Source: Gymnodinialimonas phycosphaerae
GTDB lineage: Bacteria > Pseudomonadota > Alphaproteobacteria > Rhodobacterales > Rhodobacteraceae
NCBI RefSeq assembly: GCF_019195455.1
Contig: NZ_JAIMBW010000001.1
Span: 1,984,001 to 2,048,000 of the forward strand
Direction: 5' to 3'
Length of the DNA stretch: 64,000 bases
In this document: one piece after another, positions 15,305 to 22,981 of the stretch
How the letters are laid out: every line of letters begins with the position of its first letter
Position numbering within the stretch: position 1 is the first letter of the stretch
The notes under the pieces: generated by a model
Told to the model about the DNA's origin: nothing
Databases searched by the model: none
What the model saw: the letters and a program-made list of their open reading frames with translations, nothing else
Program-made: the position numbers and the translations under genes

Positions 15305-16267
15305 ATGAAAGACATGTCCCACCTGCCGACTTTCGACGACGTGATCGCGGCCCACGACCGCATCCGTCCCTATATCCACCGCACGCCGGTGCTGACCTCG
15401 ACCTACCTGAATGAGCTGACCGGCGCAGAGTTGTTCTTCAAGTGCGAGAACTTCCAGAAAGCCGGTGCCTTCAAGGTGCGCGGCGCGTCCAACGCCGTCT
15501 TCGGCCTGTCCGACGCAGACGCCGCCAAGGGCGTCGCCACCCATTCGTCGGGCAACCACGCCCTGTCGCTTAGCTACGCCGCAGGCCGCCGGGGTATCCC
15601 CTGCCACGTCGTCATGCCCTCCACGGCACCGCAAGCCAAGAAGGACGCGGTCAAAGGCTACGGCGGCATCATCACCGAATGTGAACCCTCCACCACCTCG
15701 CGCGAGGCGGTCTTTGCCGAGGTTCATGCGGCGACCGGCGCCGATTTCGTCCACCCCTACAACGACCCGCGCGTGATCGCGGGACAGGCGACCTGTTCGC
15801 GCGAATTCATGGAGCAGGTCGAAGGTCTGGACTCGGTCATCGCCCCCATCGGCGGCGGCGGCATGATCTCCGGCTGCTGCCTGACGCTGTCCAATATCGC
15901 CCCCGACGTCGACATTTTCGCCGCCGAGCCGGAACAAGCCGATGACGCCTACCGCTCCTTCAAGGCAGGCCACATCATCGCCGACGACGCGCCGGTGACC
16001 ATCGCCGATGGCCTCAAGGTGCCGCTGAAGGAAAACACCTGGCACTTTGTGTCAAACCACGTGACAGACATCCTCACCGCGTCCGAGCAAGAGATCATCG
16101 ACGCCATGAAGCTGACCTGGGCGCGCATGAAGATCGTGATGGAGCCCTCCTGCGCCGTGCCGCTGGCGACGATCCTGAAAAACCCGGATGTCTTCAAAGG
16201 TCGCCGCGTCGGTGTGATCATCACCGGCGGCAACGTCGACCTCGACAAGCTGCCGTGGATGCAGTGA
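15305..16267 (+). CDS. bhcB: BhcB, beta-hydroxyaspartate dehydratase
   Basis: PLP enzyme of the threonine/serine dehydratase fold that removes water from erythro-beta-hydroxyaspartate to give iminosuccinate. Lys57 in GAFKVRGASN is the PLP lysine, SSGNHALSLS (81-90) the substrate loop and PIGGGGMISG (181-190) the phosphate-binding glycine loop. The 320-aa length fits serine racemase/threo-3-hydroxyaspartate dehydratase relatives, which lack the C-terminal ACT domain of biosynthetic IlvA. It follows bhcA by 12 bases. An ATG nine bases downstream is an alternative start. Confidence 0.92.
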   Translation: MKDMSHLPTFDDVIAAHDRIRPYIHRTPVLTSTYLNELTGAELFFKCENFQKAGAFKVRGASNAVFGLSDADAAKGVATHSSGNHALSLSYAAGRRGIPCHVVMPSTAPQAKKDAVKGYGGIITECEPSTTSREAVFAEVHAATGADFVHPYNDPRVIAGQATCSREFMEQVEGLDSVIAPIGGGGMISGCCLTLSNIAPDVDIFAAEPEQADDAYRSFKAGHIIADDAPVTIADGLKVPLKENTWHFVSNHVTDILTASEQEIIDAMKLTWARMKIVMEPSCAVPLATILKNPDVFKGRRVGVIITGGNVDLDKLPWMQ

Positions 16268-16291
16268 GCCCCCCGGAACACCAATCCGTAG

Positions 16292-16309
16292 GGCGGGGTT
16301 ACCCCCGCC
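16292..16309. repeat. Hairpin in the bhcB-bhcC spacer
   Basis: GGCGGGG-TTAC-CCCCGCC forms a 7-bp GC stem with a 4-base loop in the otherwise tight bhc operon. It has no T-run and may act as an mRNA-stabilising or attenuating element. A similar GGCGGG-ATCAA-CCCGCC hairpin sits at 60600-60616. Confidence 0.5.
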
Positions 16310-16339
16310 GCCCCCTTTGACCCAATGGGAGACACGACA

Positions 16340-17503
16340 ATGAAAGACATGGCCCAATTCGCTGACTACGAAGTCGGCTTCGACATCCCCGCAAAGCCCG
16401 GCATGAAGGCGGCGGATGTGCAGACCCCCGCGCTGGTCCTCGACCTCGACGCGCTGGAGCGCAACATCAAGAAGATGGGCGACTACGCCAAGGCCCACGG
16501 CATGCGCCACCGGGTCCACGGCAAGATGCACAAATCCGTCGACGTCGCGCATTTGCAGGTCGAACTGGGCGGTGCCTGCGGCGTCTGCTGCCAGAAGGTG
16601 AGTGAGGCCGAGGTTTTCGCCCGCGGCGGCATCAAGGACGTCCTCGTCTCCAACCAGGTGCGTGATCCCCAAAAGATCGACCGTCTGGCCCGCATGCCCA
16701 AGCTTGGCGCGCGCACCATCTGCTGCGTCGATGATCTGGACAACATCGCCGACCTCTCCGCTGCCGCCGAGAAGCATGGCACGCAAATCGAATGCCTCGT
16801 GGAAATCGACTGCGGCGCGGGCCGTTGCGGCGTCACCACCACCCCCGCCGTCGTGGAAATCGCCAAGGCCATCGACGCCACCCCCGGCCTCAAGTTCGCA
16901 GGCCTGCAAGCCTATCAAGGCGCGATGCAGCACCTCGACTCCTATGACGAGCGCAAGGCAAAGACCCAGATCGCCATCGACATGGTGCAAGACGCGGTGG
17001 ACACCCTGAAAGCCGAGGGGCTGGCGTGTGACATCGTCGGCGGCGGCGGCACCGGATCGTATTACTTCGAGAGTAACTCTAACGTCTTCAACGAGTTGCA
17101 GTGCGGCTCCTACGCCTTCATGGATGCGGATTATGGCCGTATCCTGGATGAGAACGGCAACCGCATCGACCGAGGTGAATGGGAAAACGCGCTGTTCATC
17201 CTCACCTCCGTGATGTCCCACGCCAAGGCCGACAAGGCGATCGTGGACGCGGGCCTCAAAGCGCAAAGCGTGGACTCTGGCCTGCCGGTGATCTTTGGCC
17301 GCGCGGACGTGGAATACGTCAAATGCTCGGACGAGCATGGCGTCGTCAAGGACCCCCAGGGCGTGCTGAAGGTCAACGACAAGCTGCACCTCGTCCCCGG
17401 CCACTGCGACCCCACCTGCAACGTCCACGACTGGTATGTCGGCGTGCGGAACGGCGTCGTCGAAACCGTCTGGCCCGTCTCTGCGCGCGGTCGCGCATAC
17501 TGA
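16340..17503 (+). CDS. bhcC: BhcC, beta-hydroxyaspartate aldolase
   Basis: Condenses glycine with glyoxylate to (2R,3S)-beta-hydroxyaspartate. D-threonine-aldolase-like, PLP- and metal-dependent alanine-racemase fold, 387 aa. The PLP lysine is K62 in RVHGKMHKSVDVA; YQGAMQH and GGGGTGSYYF form the phosphate-binding side; the C-terminal PGHCDPTCNVHDW supplies metal ligands. GGGAGA 7 bases before the ATG at 16340 decides the start; an upstream in-frame ATG at 16325 overlaps that ribosome site. The stop overlaps the bhcD start. Confidence 0.92.
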   Translation: MKDMAQFADYEVGFDIPAKPGMKAADVQTPALVLDLDALERNIKKMGDYAKAHGMRHRVHGKMHKSVDVAHLQVELGGACGVCCQKVSEAEVFARGGIKDVLVSNQVRDPQKIDRLARMPKLGARTICCVDDLDNIADLSAAAEKHGTQIECLVEIDCGAGRCGVTTTPAVVEIAKAIDATPGLKFAGLQAYQGAMQHLDSYDERKAKTQIAIDMVQDAVDTLKAEGLACDIVGGGGTGSYYFESNSNVFNELQCGSYAFMDADYGRILDENGNRIDRGEWENALFILTSVMSHAKADKAIVDAGLKAQSVDSGLPVIFGRADVEYVKCSDEHGVVKDPQGVLKVNDKLHLVPGHCDPTCNVHDWYVGVRNGVVETVWPVSARGRAY

Positions 17504-18483
17504 TGTCGCAGCATACACTCACCATCGTGCCAGAGGGTCTGATCCCGGACCTTCTGACACGCGACGCCTCTTTCACCGCCGTCGAAAAGGTCTTCGCGGC
17601 CATGGCGGCGGGGGAGGCCTACAATTTCCCTGTCGTGCGCGAAGCCATCGGCCATGAAGACGCGCTTTACGGCTTCAAGGGCGGGTTTGACCGCACCGGC
17701 GGCGTGCTCGGCCTCAAGGCCGGCGGCTACTGGCCCAACAATCTGGACAAGCAGGGCATCATCAACCACCAGTCCACGGTCTGCCTGTTCGATCCCGACA
17801 CCGGCCGCGTGACGGCCATGGTCGGCGGCAACTACCTGACCGCCCTGCGCACCGCCGCTGCCTCAAGCGTGTCGATCAAGCACCTCGCCCGCAAGGACGC
17901 AAAGGTTCTGGGCATGATCGGCGCGGGCCACCAAGCCACGTTCCAACTGCGCGCCGCGTTAGAGACGCATGCCTTCGAGAAGGTCATCGGCTGGAACCTG
18001 CACCCGGAAATGCTGCCGAACCTCGCGAAGGTTGCCGAAGAAGCGGGCCTTCCGTTCGAAGCGGTGGACTTGCCCGGCATGCGCGATGCCGACGTCATCA
18101 TCACCATCACCTCCTCCTTCGCGCCCACGCTCATGGCCGATCACGTCAGTCCCGGCACGCATATCGCCTGCATGGGCACCGACACCAAGGGCAAGCAAGA
18201 GGTCGAAGCGGCACTGCTGGCCCGCGCGACAGTCTTCTGTGACGAGGTGGCGCAATCGATTTCCATCGGAGAGGCGCAGCACGCGATTGCGTCCGGCCTG
18301 ATCAAGGAACAGGACGTCACCCAACTGGGCGCCGTGATCAACGGCGCCCACAAAGGCCGCGCCTCCGACGAAGAGATCACGCTGTTCGACGGCACCGGCG
18401 TGGGCTTGCAGGATCTTGCCGTGTCGGCCGCGATCGTGGAGGTCGCCGTGGCCAATGGCACCGCAACCGTGGTGCCGCTCTAG
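17503..18483 (+). CDS. bhcD: BhcD, iminosuccinate reductase
   Basis: NAD(P)H-dependent reductase of the ornithine cyclodeaminase/mu-crystallin family, 326 aa, which reduces iminosuccinate to L-aspartate and closes the cycle. The Rossmann motif GMIGAGHQATFQLRA lies near residues 130-145, preceded by TALRTAAASSVSIKHLA. The ATG shares bases with the bhcC stop (TGATG), so translation is coupled. Without the cluster an ornithine cyclodeaminase or alanine dehydrogenase call would be possible; the complete bhcRABCD set makes iminosuccinate reductase the likeliest role. Confidence 0.9.
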   Translation: MSQHTLTIVPEGLIPDLLTRDASFTAVEKVFAAMAAGEAYNFPVVREAIGHEDALYGFKGGFDRTGGVLGLKAGGYWPNNLDKQGIINHQSTVCLFDPDTGRVTAMVGGNYLTALRTAAASSVSIKHLARKDAKVLGMIGAGHQATFQLRAALETHAFEKVIGWNLHPEMLPNLAKVAEEAGLPFEAVDLPGMRDADVIITITSSFAPTLMADHVSPGTHIACMGTDTKGKQEVEAALLARATVFCDEVAQSISIGEAQHAIASGLIKEQDVTQLGAVINGAHKGRASDEEITLFDGTGVGLQDLAVSAAIVEVAVANGTATVVPL

Positions 18484-18502
18484 CCGCCACCTTCAAGAAA
18501 TC

Positions 18503-18540
18503 GGCCCCGCTTTCGTCCAGAAATGGCCCTAAGCGGGGCC
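18503..18540 (+). terminator. Likely transcription end of the bhc operon
   Basis: GGCCCCGCTT and AAGCGGGGCC form a perfect 10-bp stem with an 18-base loop, 20 bases after the bhcD stop. No T-tract follows, so termination is likely but not certain. Confidence 0.5.
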
Positions 18541-18591
18541 AACTCCCCCAAGACACTCTTGGCGACTTTCAAGCCATCCGAGTGCCCGACC

Positions 18592-18891
18592 ATGCGGAAC
18601 GCCCTCCAAACCACCTACAGCGTCACCCTGCGCCTGATCGGCCTCTACGGGCTTGCCCACTTCGCGATCGCTGTGATTTTCATCGAAAACTTTGCGCAGG
18701 AAAGAACGGTCCATACCGTTCCCGTCGCGATCCTGTCGATCTTCGTCCTCACTTGCGTGCTTTTGGTCGCTCGCCAAAACTGGCTGCCCTCTCTCGTGGC
18801 ACGCCCGCGCCATCCTCTTAGCCTGGTCGCGATCCTCCTGATCCGCGCACTTTTGCAGACGGCCCCGGTTCTATTGCGCGCAGCACCGTGA
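18592..18891 (+). CDS. Small membrane protein, 99 aa
   Basis: Three hydrophobic segments are visible: LRLIGLYGLAHFAIAVIFI (about residues 13-31), PVAILSIFVLTCVLLVA (about 43-60) and a C-terminal LVAILLIRALLQTAPVLL. It is therefore probably an inner-membrane protein with two or three helices. The frame is open further 5' (to 18523), but that part overlaps the bhc terminator, so the ATG at 18592 is used. No family is recognised. It precedes the glycosyltransferase gene. Confidence 0.5.
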   Translation: MRNALQTTYSVTLRLIGLYGLAHFAIAVIFIENFAQERTVHTVPVAILSIFVLTCVLLVARQNWLPSLVARPRHPLSLVAILLIRALLQTAPVLLRAAP

Positions 18892-18936
18892 TATCCCGAT
18901 GCTTAATCACACCCGCAAACCGGGGAAAACGGGCAC

Positions 18937-20742
18937 GTGCAGCACCTCAAGAACACCTCCAAACACGGGCAGATCCTCGCCGTGTCGATGATGAAGGACG
19001 AAGCGCCGTTCCTGTTGGAATGGTTCGCCCATCACCTCGCCGTGGGCTTCACCGATATCCTCGTCTACACCAACGATTGCTCCGACGGCACCGACACCAT
19101 GCTGCAACGGCTGGAGGAATTGGGCCTTGGCCACCACCGCGAAAATGTCATCGCGGAAGGGATCAAGCCACAGCCATCGGCCCTGAAACACGCCCAGGCT
19201 GACCCCATCGTGCGGCAAGCCGATTGGGTGCTGGTCTTCGACGCAGACGAATTCCTCTGCATCCGCCACGCCTCGCATTCCGTGGAAGGCATGATCGACG
19301 ACGCGGTGGCCCAGGGCGCCAATGGCATTGTGATCACATGGCGCATCTATGGATCGGGCGGCGTTGTCGAATGGTCCCGCGATCCGGTGACCGAGCAATA
19401 TACGCGGGCCGCCCCGCCGCTGTGGAACAAGGGCTGGGGCGTGAAGACGCTGTTCAAGTTTGACCCGACGTACTGGAAACTCGGCATCCATCGCCCCTCG
19501 ATCAAGAACAAGTGGCTGGAGACGGATTTCCCGGACGGGGTGAAGTGGCTCAACGGCTCGGGCCGCCCGATGGAGGATTACTTCAAGTTTCGTGGCTGGC
19601 GCTCCATCCGGCGGACTGTGGGCTACGATTGGGCGCAGATGAACCACTATGCTGTCAAATCCGTGGACAGCTACGCCGTGCGCAAGTTTCGCGGCAACGT
19701 GAACAACAAGAAAGACAAGTATAACAACGACTACTGGTCCCTTCAGGACCGCAATGAGGTAGAGGATACAGCCGCCCTGATCCATGCCGAAAAGCGCGCC
19801 GCGATCATGGCGGAACTCCTCACAGACCCCGTCCTCAACGACCTTCACCACGCCGCCCTCGACCGCGTGGAAGCCCGCCTAGACGAATACCGCAAGACTG
19901 ACGCCTACATCGACCTGCGCGAAGGCCTGATCGAGGCCGGAAAAGTTCCGATCACCAAGATCGAGGCCAAGCCCCCCCAGGCCCGTGACCCCGCCAAGAT
20001 TGCCGCCCTGATGAGCCGGGTTGAAAAGGACGTCGCCGCCAAGCCGATTGAAGAGCGGCGCAATGACAATGTCGCCGGGTGGGCGGCCACGGACGGGGAC
20101 CCCTACGTGCAGGGGGACATCGACACCAGCGGAGAGATCGGCCTTGAATGGGTGCCGAACCACGACATCGAGTTGCCTGCCGACCCGCGCGTGTTCTCGC
20201 CCGAAAGCCTCGACGTGATCATTCTGGGCCGGTTCGAGCGTCGCCACGCCCGCAATATCGCGGGCTATCTGGCCGATTGCCCCCGCGTGCTGGAGATCGG
20301 CGCAGGCATCGGCTTCATCGGCATGCGCACGGTAAAGATGAGCGAAGGCCTTGTTTACATGGCCCAGGACAGCCGCACACCGCTGGTGGCCTATGGGCGC
20401 GATCTGGCGAAACAGGCGGATGTGGCGAGCGATCGGTTGAAGTTCACCGATGGGCCCCTGGTCTTTCCAGGTGACGGCCCGGATCAGGCCAGCGGCCTTG
20501 CGGCCTACCTCAAGGATTTCAATCCCGACGCCCTGCGCATCGGGCGCGCGGCAGATCTACCGGCGAAAATGCTGTCCGGCCAGGATCTGAGCCGGGTGAA
20601 GCGGGTGATCATTCCGATCATTTCGGACGAGCAGGCCCAGACCTTTCGCGCCGACTATGGGCCGGTACTGGCCCAGAAGGGTTTTGTAGAGGACATGGAC
20701 CGCGCCGCCTCGGGCTCTCTACAATTCAATGGCGCGCCGTGA
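18937..20742 (+). CDS. Glycosyltransferase fused to a methyltransferase-like domain, 601 aa
   Basis: The N-terminal about 330 residues are a GT2/DUF23-type glycosyltransferase: VSMMKDEAPFLLEWFAHH, VYTNDCSDGTD and the metal-binding DAD (102-104, VFDADEFLC), followed by WNKGWGVKTLF and LGIHRP. After a linker the C-terminal part (about 410-601) contains VLEIGAGIGFIGM, an AdoMet-binding glycine loop of FkbM-like methyltransferases. The N-terminal half is clearly paralogous to the protein at 30435-31619. The start is a GTG with a weak ribosome site; a GTG near VSMMKDE is an alternative. It likely opens the glycan cluster. Confidence 0.8.
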   Translation: MQHLKNTSKHGQILAVSMMKDEAPFLLEWFAHHLAVGFTDILVYTNDCSDGTDTMLQRLEELGLGHHRENVIAEGIKPQPSALKHAQADPIVRQADWVLVFDADEFLCIRHASHSVEGMIDDAVAQGANGIVITWRIYGSGGVVEWSRDPVTEQYTRAAPPLWNKGWGVKTLFKFDPTYWKLGIHRPSIKNKWLETDFPDGVKWLNGSGRPMEDYFKFRGWRSIRRTVGYDWAQMNHYAVKSVDSYAVRKFRGNVNNKKDKYNNDYWSLQDRNEVEDTAALIHAEKRAAIMAELLTDPVLNDLHHAALDRVEARLDEYRKTDAYIDLREGLIEAGKVPITKIEAKPPQARDPAKIAALMSRVEKDVAAKPIEERRNDNVAGWAATDGDPYVQGDIDTSGEIGLEWVPNHDIELPADPRVFSPESLDVIILGRFERRHARNIAGYLADCPRVLEIGAGIGFIGMRTVKMSEGLVYMAQDSRTPLVAYGRDLAKQADVASDRLKFTDGPLVFPGDGPDQASGLAAYLKDFNPDALRIGRAADLPAKMLSGQDLSRVKRVIIPIISDEQAQTFRADYGPVLAQKGFVEDMDRAASGSLQFNGAP

Positions 20743-20805
20743 CGCAATAGGCTTGGCGGGCGCGGCTGCGCTGGCATAACGTGACGCGGAAGCAAGGGGC
20801 GATCG

Positions 20806-22230
20806 GTGGCACATAGTGACGAAGAAGAAGACCTGATTGCAGGCCACGGTGTCGTGCTGCGGGCGAAGAATGGCGATGTGATCCGCTATGATCCCTCGGG
20901 CCTCGTGCTGCGTCTGGCGGATCGGGTGGTCGAGGATCTGGCCCTGCGCCTGCCCGATCGGGTCGCGGCCCCGGTTGCCGCATCCTCTGCTGATGCGCCC
21001 GATTTGCCTGATGGCATTGACGCCTGGAATGCGCGCGCGGATGGCGATTGGGTGACTTTCACCGCCCGTCTCAAGGGTGATCAGGGGGTGCGCGGGTTCC
21101 GCGCCCATGTCGAGGGCGGCGATATCATCGCCGAGACCAACGGGCCGGTTCTGGGCCTGCTGGGTGTCGGCGGCGCACGGGCCGCTTTGGCCACGCGGGT
21201 GCCTGCGCGCTACCCGCACCACATCGTGGCCCCCGCCGATGACATCGGCGCGGTGGGCCACGCGGGGATCGAGGTCGCGAAGGCCTGCGACCGGCTCGAA
21301 CATTTGCGTGAAATGACCGTCGATGCACTGGTGGCGCAGACCGTGCTGGACTGGCGCATGGCGGATTTCCGCCCCCTGCCCCTGTTTTTCACGCGCGTGG
21401 AAACGGATGCCTCGGTCACAGCCGCCGATCTGGCCTGTGGAAAAGCTGTGGAAAACCTTCTGGTGGCTGCCCGGAATCTGCGCGCCTCCGCTGAGTTAAT
21501 GGGCAAAAAGTCCAAGGTATTGGCTGTAACGCTCGATTTTGCGCTAGAGGATCATTCGGAAAGTGCAAGCGCCTACCGCGATGGGATGCTGGCCACGATG
21601 GAGGCGATCAGCGAAGGCCTCTGGGCGCTCGGCTTCGACCGGCCGCTGTTCGTGGCCCGCTTCGAAAGCGCCCTGCCAGATGTCGCCCCCGGCCCCGCAC
21701 TGGAGGGCCAATGGGAACTCAGCTGGTCCCACGGCGATCACCGCCTGTTGCATTCGGCCCCGGCCTACATGTTCGCGCTCGACGCCTATGATCGCCCGAC
21801 GGACGCCGCCCGCCAGCAACAGGCCGAGATGACCGCCTCGGCCATCGCAGAGGCCGCGACATGGAAGTGCCCCACGCTGCATCTGGCAGAGGTGGAGGGC
21901 ACGACATTGCGCGTCGCCGCCCGCGCAGATGGGGCGCTGGTGTTGGATGAAGCCGACCCGCTTGGGGCGGGCGACGGCGCGGGGTTTGCGTTGGCGGGCT
22001 GCGAGAACGGTTCCGAAATCAAGGGCATCCGCATCGCCGGGGATGATCCGCAGACCCTGCTGATTGACCTCTCCAAGGCCCCCGAAGGGACCAACCTGCG
22101 CCTGTGCTACGCCACCAACAGCCCCGGCGCCTTGCGCGACGCATGGCAATTGGACAGCGCCACGGGCGTGACCCTGCACCGGTGGGCGTTGCCAGCGTCC
22201 CTTCCCATCACGGGGGGTCGCAATGCTTGA
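20806..22230 (+). CDS. Unknown protein of the glycan cluster, 474 aa
   Basis: The GTG start is preceded by AAGGGG. The protein is soluble, acidic and Ala-rich, with no signal peptide. A middle region, about residues 235-350 (VLAVTLDFALED, then ELSWSHGDHRLLHSAPAYMFALD), loosely recalls carbohydrate-esterase/SGNH proteins, but I cannot identify the catalytic triad. It overlaps the next gene by 8 bases, so the pair and the sulfatase form one translational unit. A role in modifying or recognising the same carbohydrate as the sulfatase is inferred from context. Confidence 0.6.
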   Translation: MAHSDEEEDLIAGHGVVLRAKNGDVIRYDPSGLVLRLADRVVEDLALRLPDRVAAPVAASSADAPDLPDGIDAWNARADGDWVTFTARLKGDQGVRGFRAHVEGGDIIAETNGPVLGLLGVGGARAALATRVPARYPHHIVAPADDIGAVGHAGIEVAKACDRLEHLREMTVDALVAQTVLDWRMADFRPLPLFFTRVETDASVTAADLACGKAVENLLVAARNLRASAELMGKKSKVLAVTLDFALEDHSESASAYRDGMLATMEAISEGLWALGFDRPLFVARFESALPDVAPGPALEGQWELSWSHGDHRLLHSAPAYMFALDAYDRPTDAARQQQAEMTASAIAEAATWKCPTLHLAEVEGTTLRVAARADGALVLDEADPLGAGDGAGFALAGCENGSEIKGIRIAGDDPQTLLIDLSKAPEGTNLRLCYATNSPGALRDAWQLDSATGVTLHRWALPASLPITGGRNA

Positions 22231-22981
22231 GTTGGATGGCAATCTGCCCCCCGGCGCGCTCTGCTCGGCGCATCCCGGTGCCGTTTCCTCCGCGCTGAAA
22301 GGTGCCCATTGGTGGCACGGCGCCGAGGCACAGATGGAACAGGACCCGGGCACCGGCGCGGTGTCGCTCTGGCGCACCTATGCCGGCGGCCCGCCCGCCG
22401 AGCCGACCGAGCCCAACACCGGCAACGGCCAGATCGGTGAGGTCGATGACCTTTTCGGCCTGCAATGTCGCGCGGGCATCCATTGTGGCGTCGTGGCCGA
22501 AGATGGCGCCCCCGATGCCACCACCGCGACCGTCGCCGTGCGCTTCTACACCCCCCCCGGTGAAGACGCGCGCACGCTCTTCGCGCTCAACGCCACCCGC
22601 GCGGGCAATTACGTGTTCCTGTCAGAGACCGGCGGCGTGCTGACCGCCAAGGACGACCAGGGTCGCGCCTCGGTCGAGCTTGCGTGCCCGGACCGGGACG
22701 CACCCCGCCTGGCCGTGGTGTCGCTTTACGGCGACCGCTTGGCGCTGGCCCTGGGGCCGAACCGCGCTGATGCCCACGCGAAAGAGGGCATCCTGGGCGG
22801 CACCGCCAGCCTGTTCATCGGCTGCCGCAACCAGCGGCCCCGGCTGCTGAAAACGCTTGGCGCGGCGCTGATCCTGGATGTCTGGCTGTTCCCGGGCCGC
22901 GCGTTGCTGCATTCCGGGGCCCCCGCCGACACCCGCGCGCTGGCGGCCCTGAAACGACATCACCTGTGGGCTGCGGCATGA
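22223..22981 (+). CDS. Unknown protein, possibly a lectin-like fold, 252 aa
   Basis: Beta-strand-rich with many Gly, Thr and Val and a WHWHG-like aromatic cluster near the N-terminus (GAHWWHGAE). Length and composition fit a concanavalin-like jelly-roll domain, but this is only an impression. It overlaps the upstream gene by 8 bases and the sulfatase gene by 4 bases (ATGA). No signal peptide is visible, so if exported it would need a partner or a non-classical route. Confidence 0.55.
   Translation: MLELDGNLPPGALCSAHPGAVSSALKGAHWWHGAEAQMEQDPGTGAVSLWRTYAGGPPAEPTEPNTGNGQIGEVDDLFGLQCRAGIHCGVVAEDGAPDATTATVAVRFYTPPGEDARTLFALNATRAGNYVFLSETGGVLTAKDDQGRASVELACPDRDAPRLAVVSLYGDRLALALGPNRADAHAKEGILGGTASLFIGCRNQRPRLLKTLGAALILDVWLFPGRALLHSGAPADTRALAALKRHHLWAAA

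Noticed and set aside
14084..16045. A 653-codon minus-strand frame opposite bhcA and bhcB
   Set aside because: A His/Gly/Val-rich antisense shadow of two clearly coding genes, caused by G+C-rich third positions.
16052..17518. A 488-codon minus-strand frame opposite bhcC
   Set aside because: Antisense shadow; the plus strand carries a complete PLP-enzyme gene.
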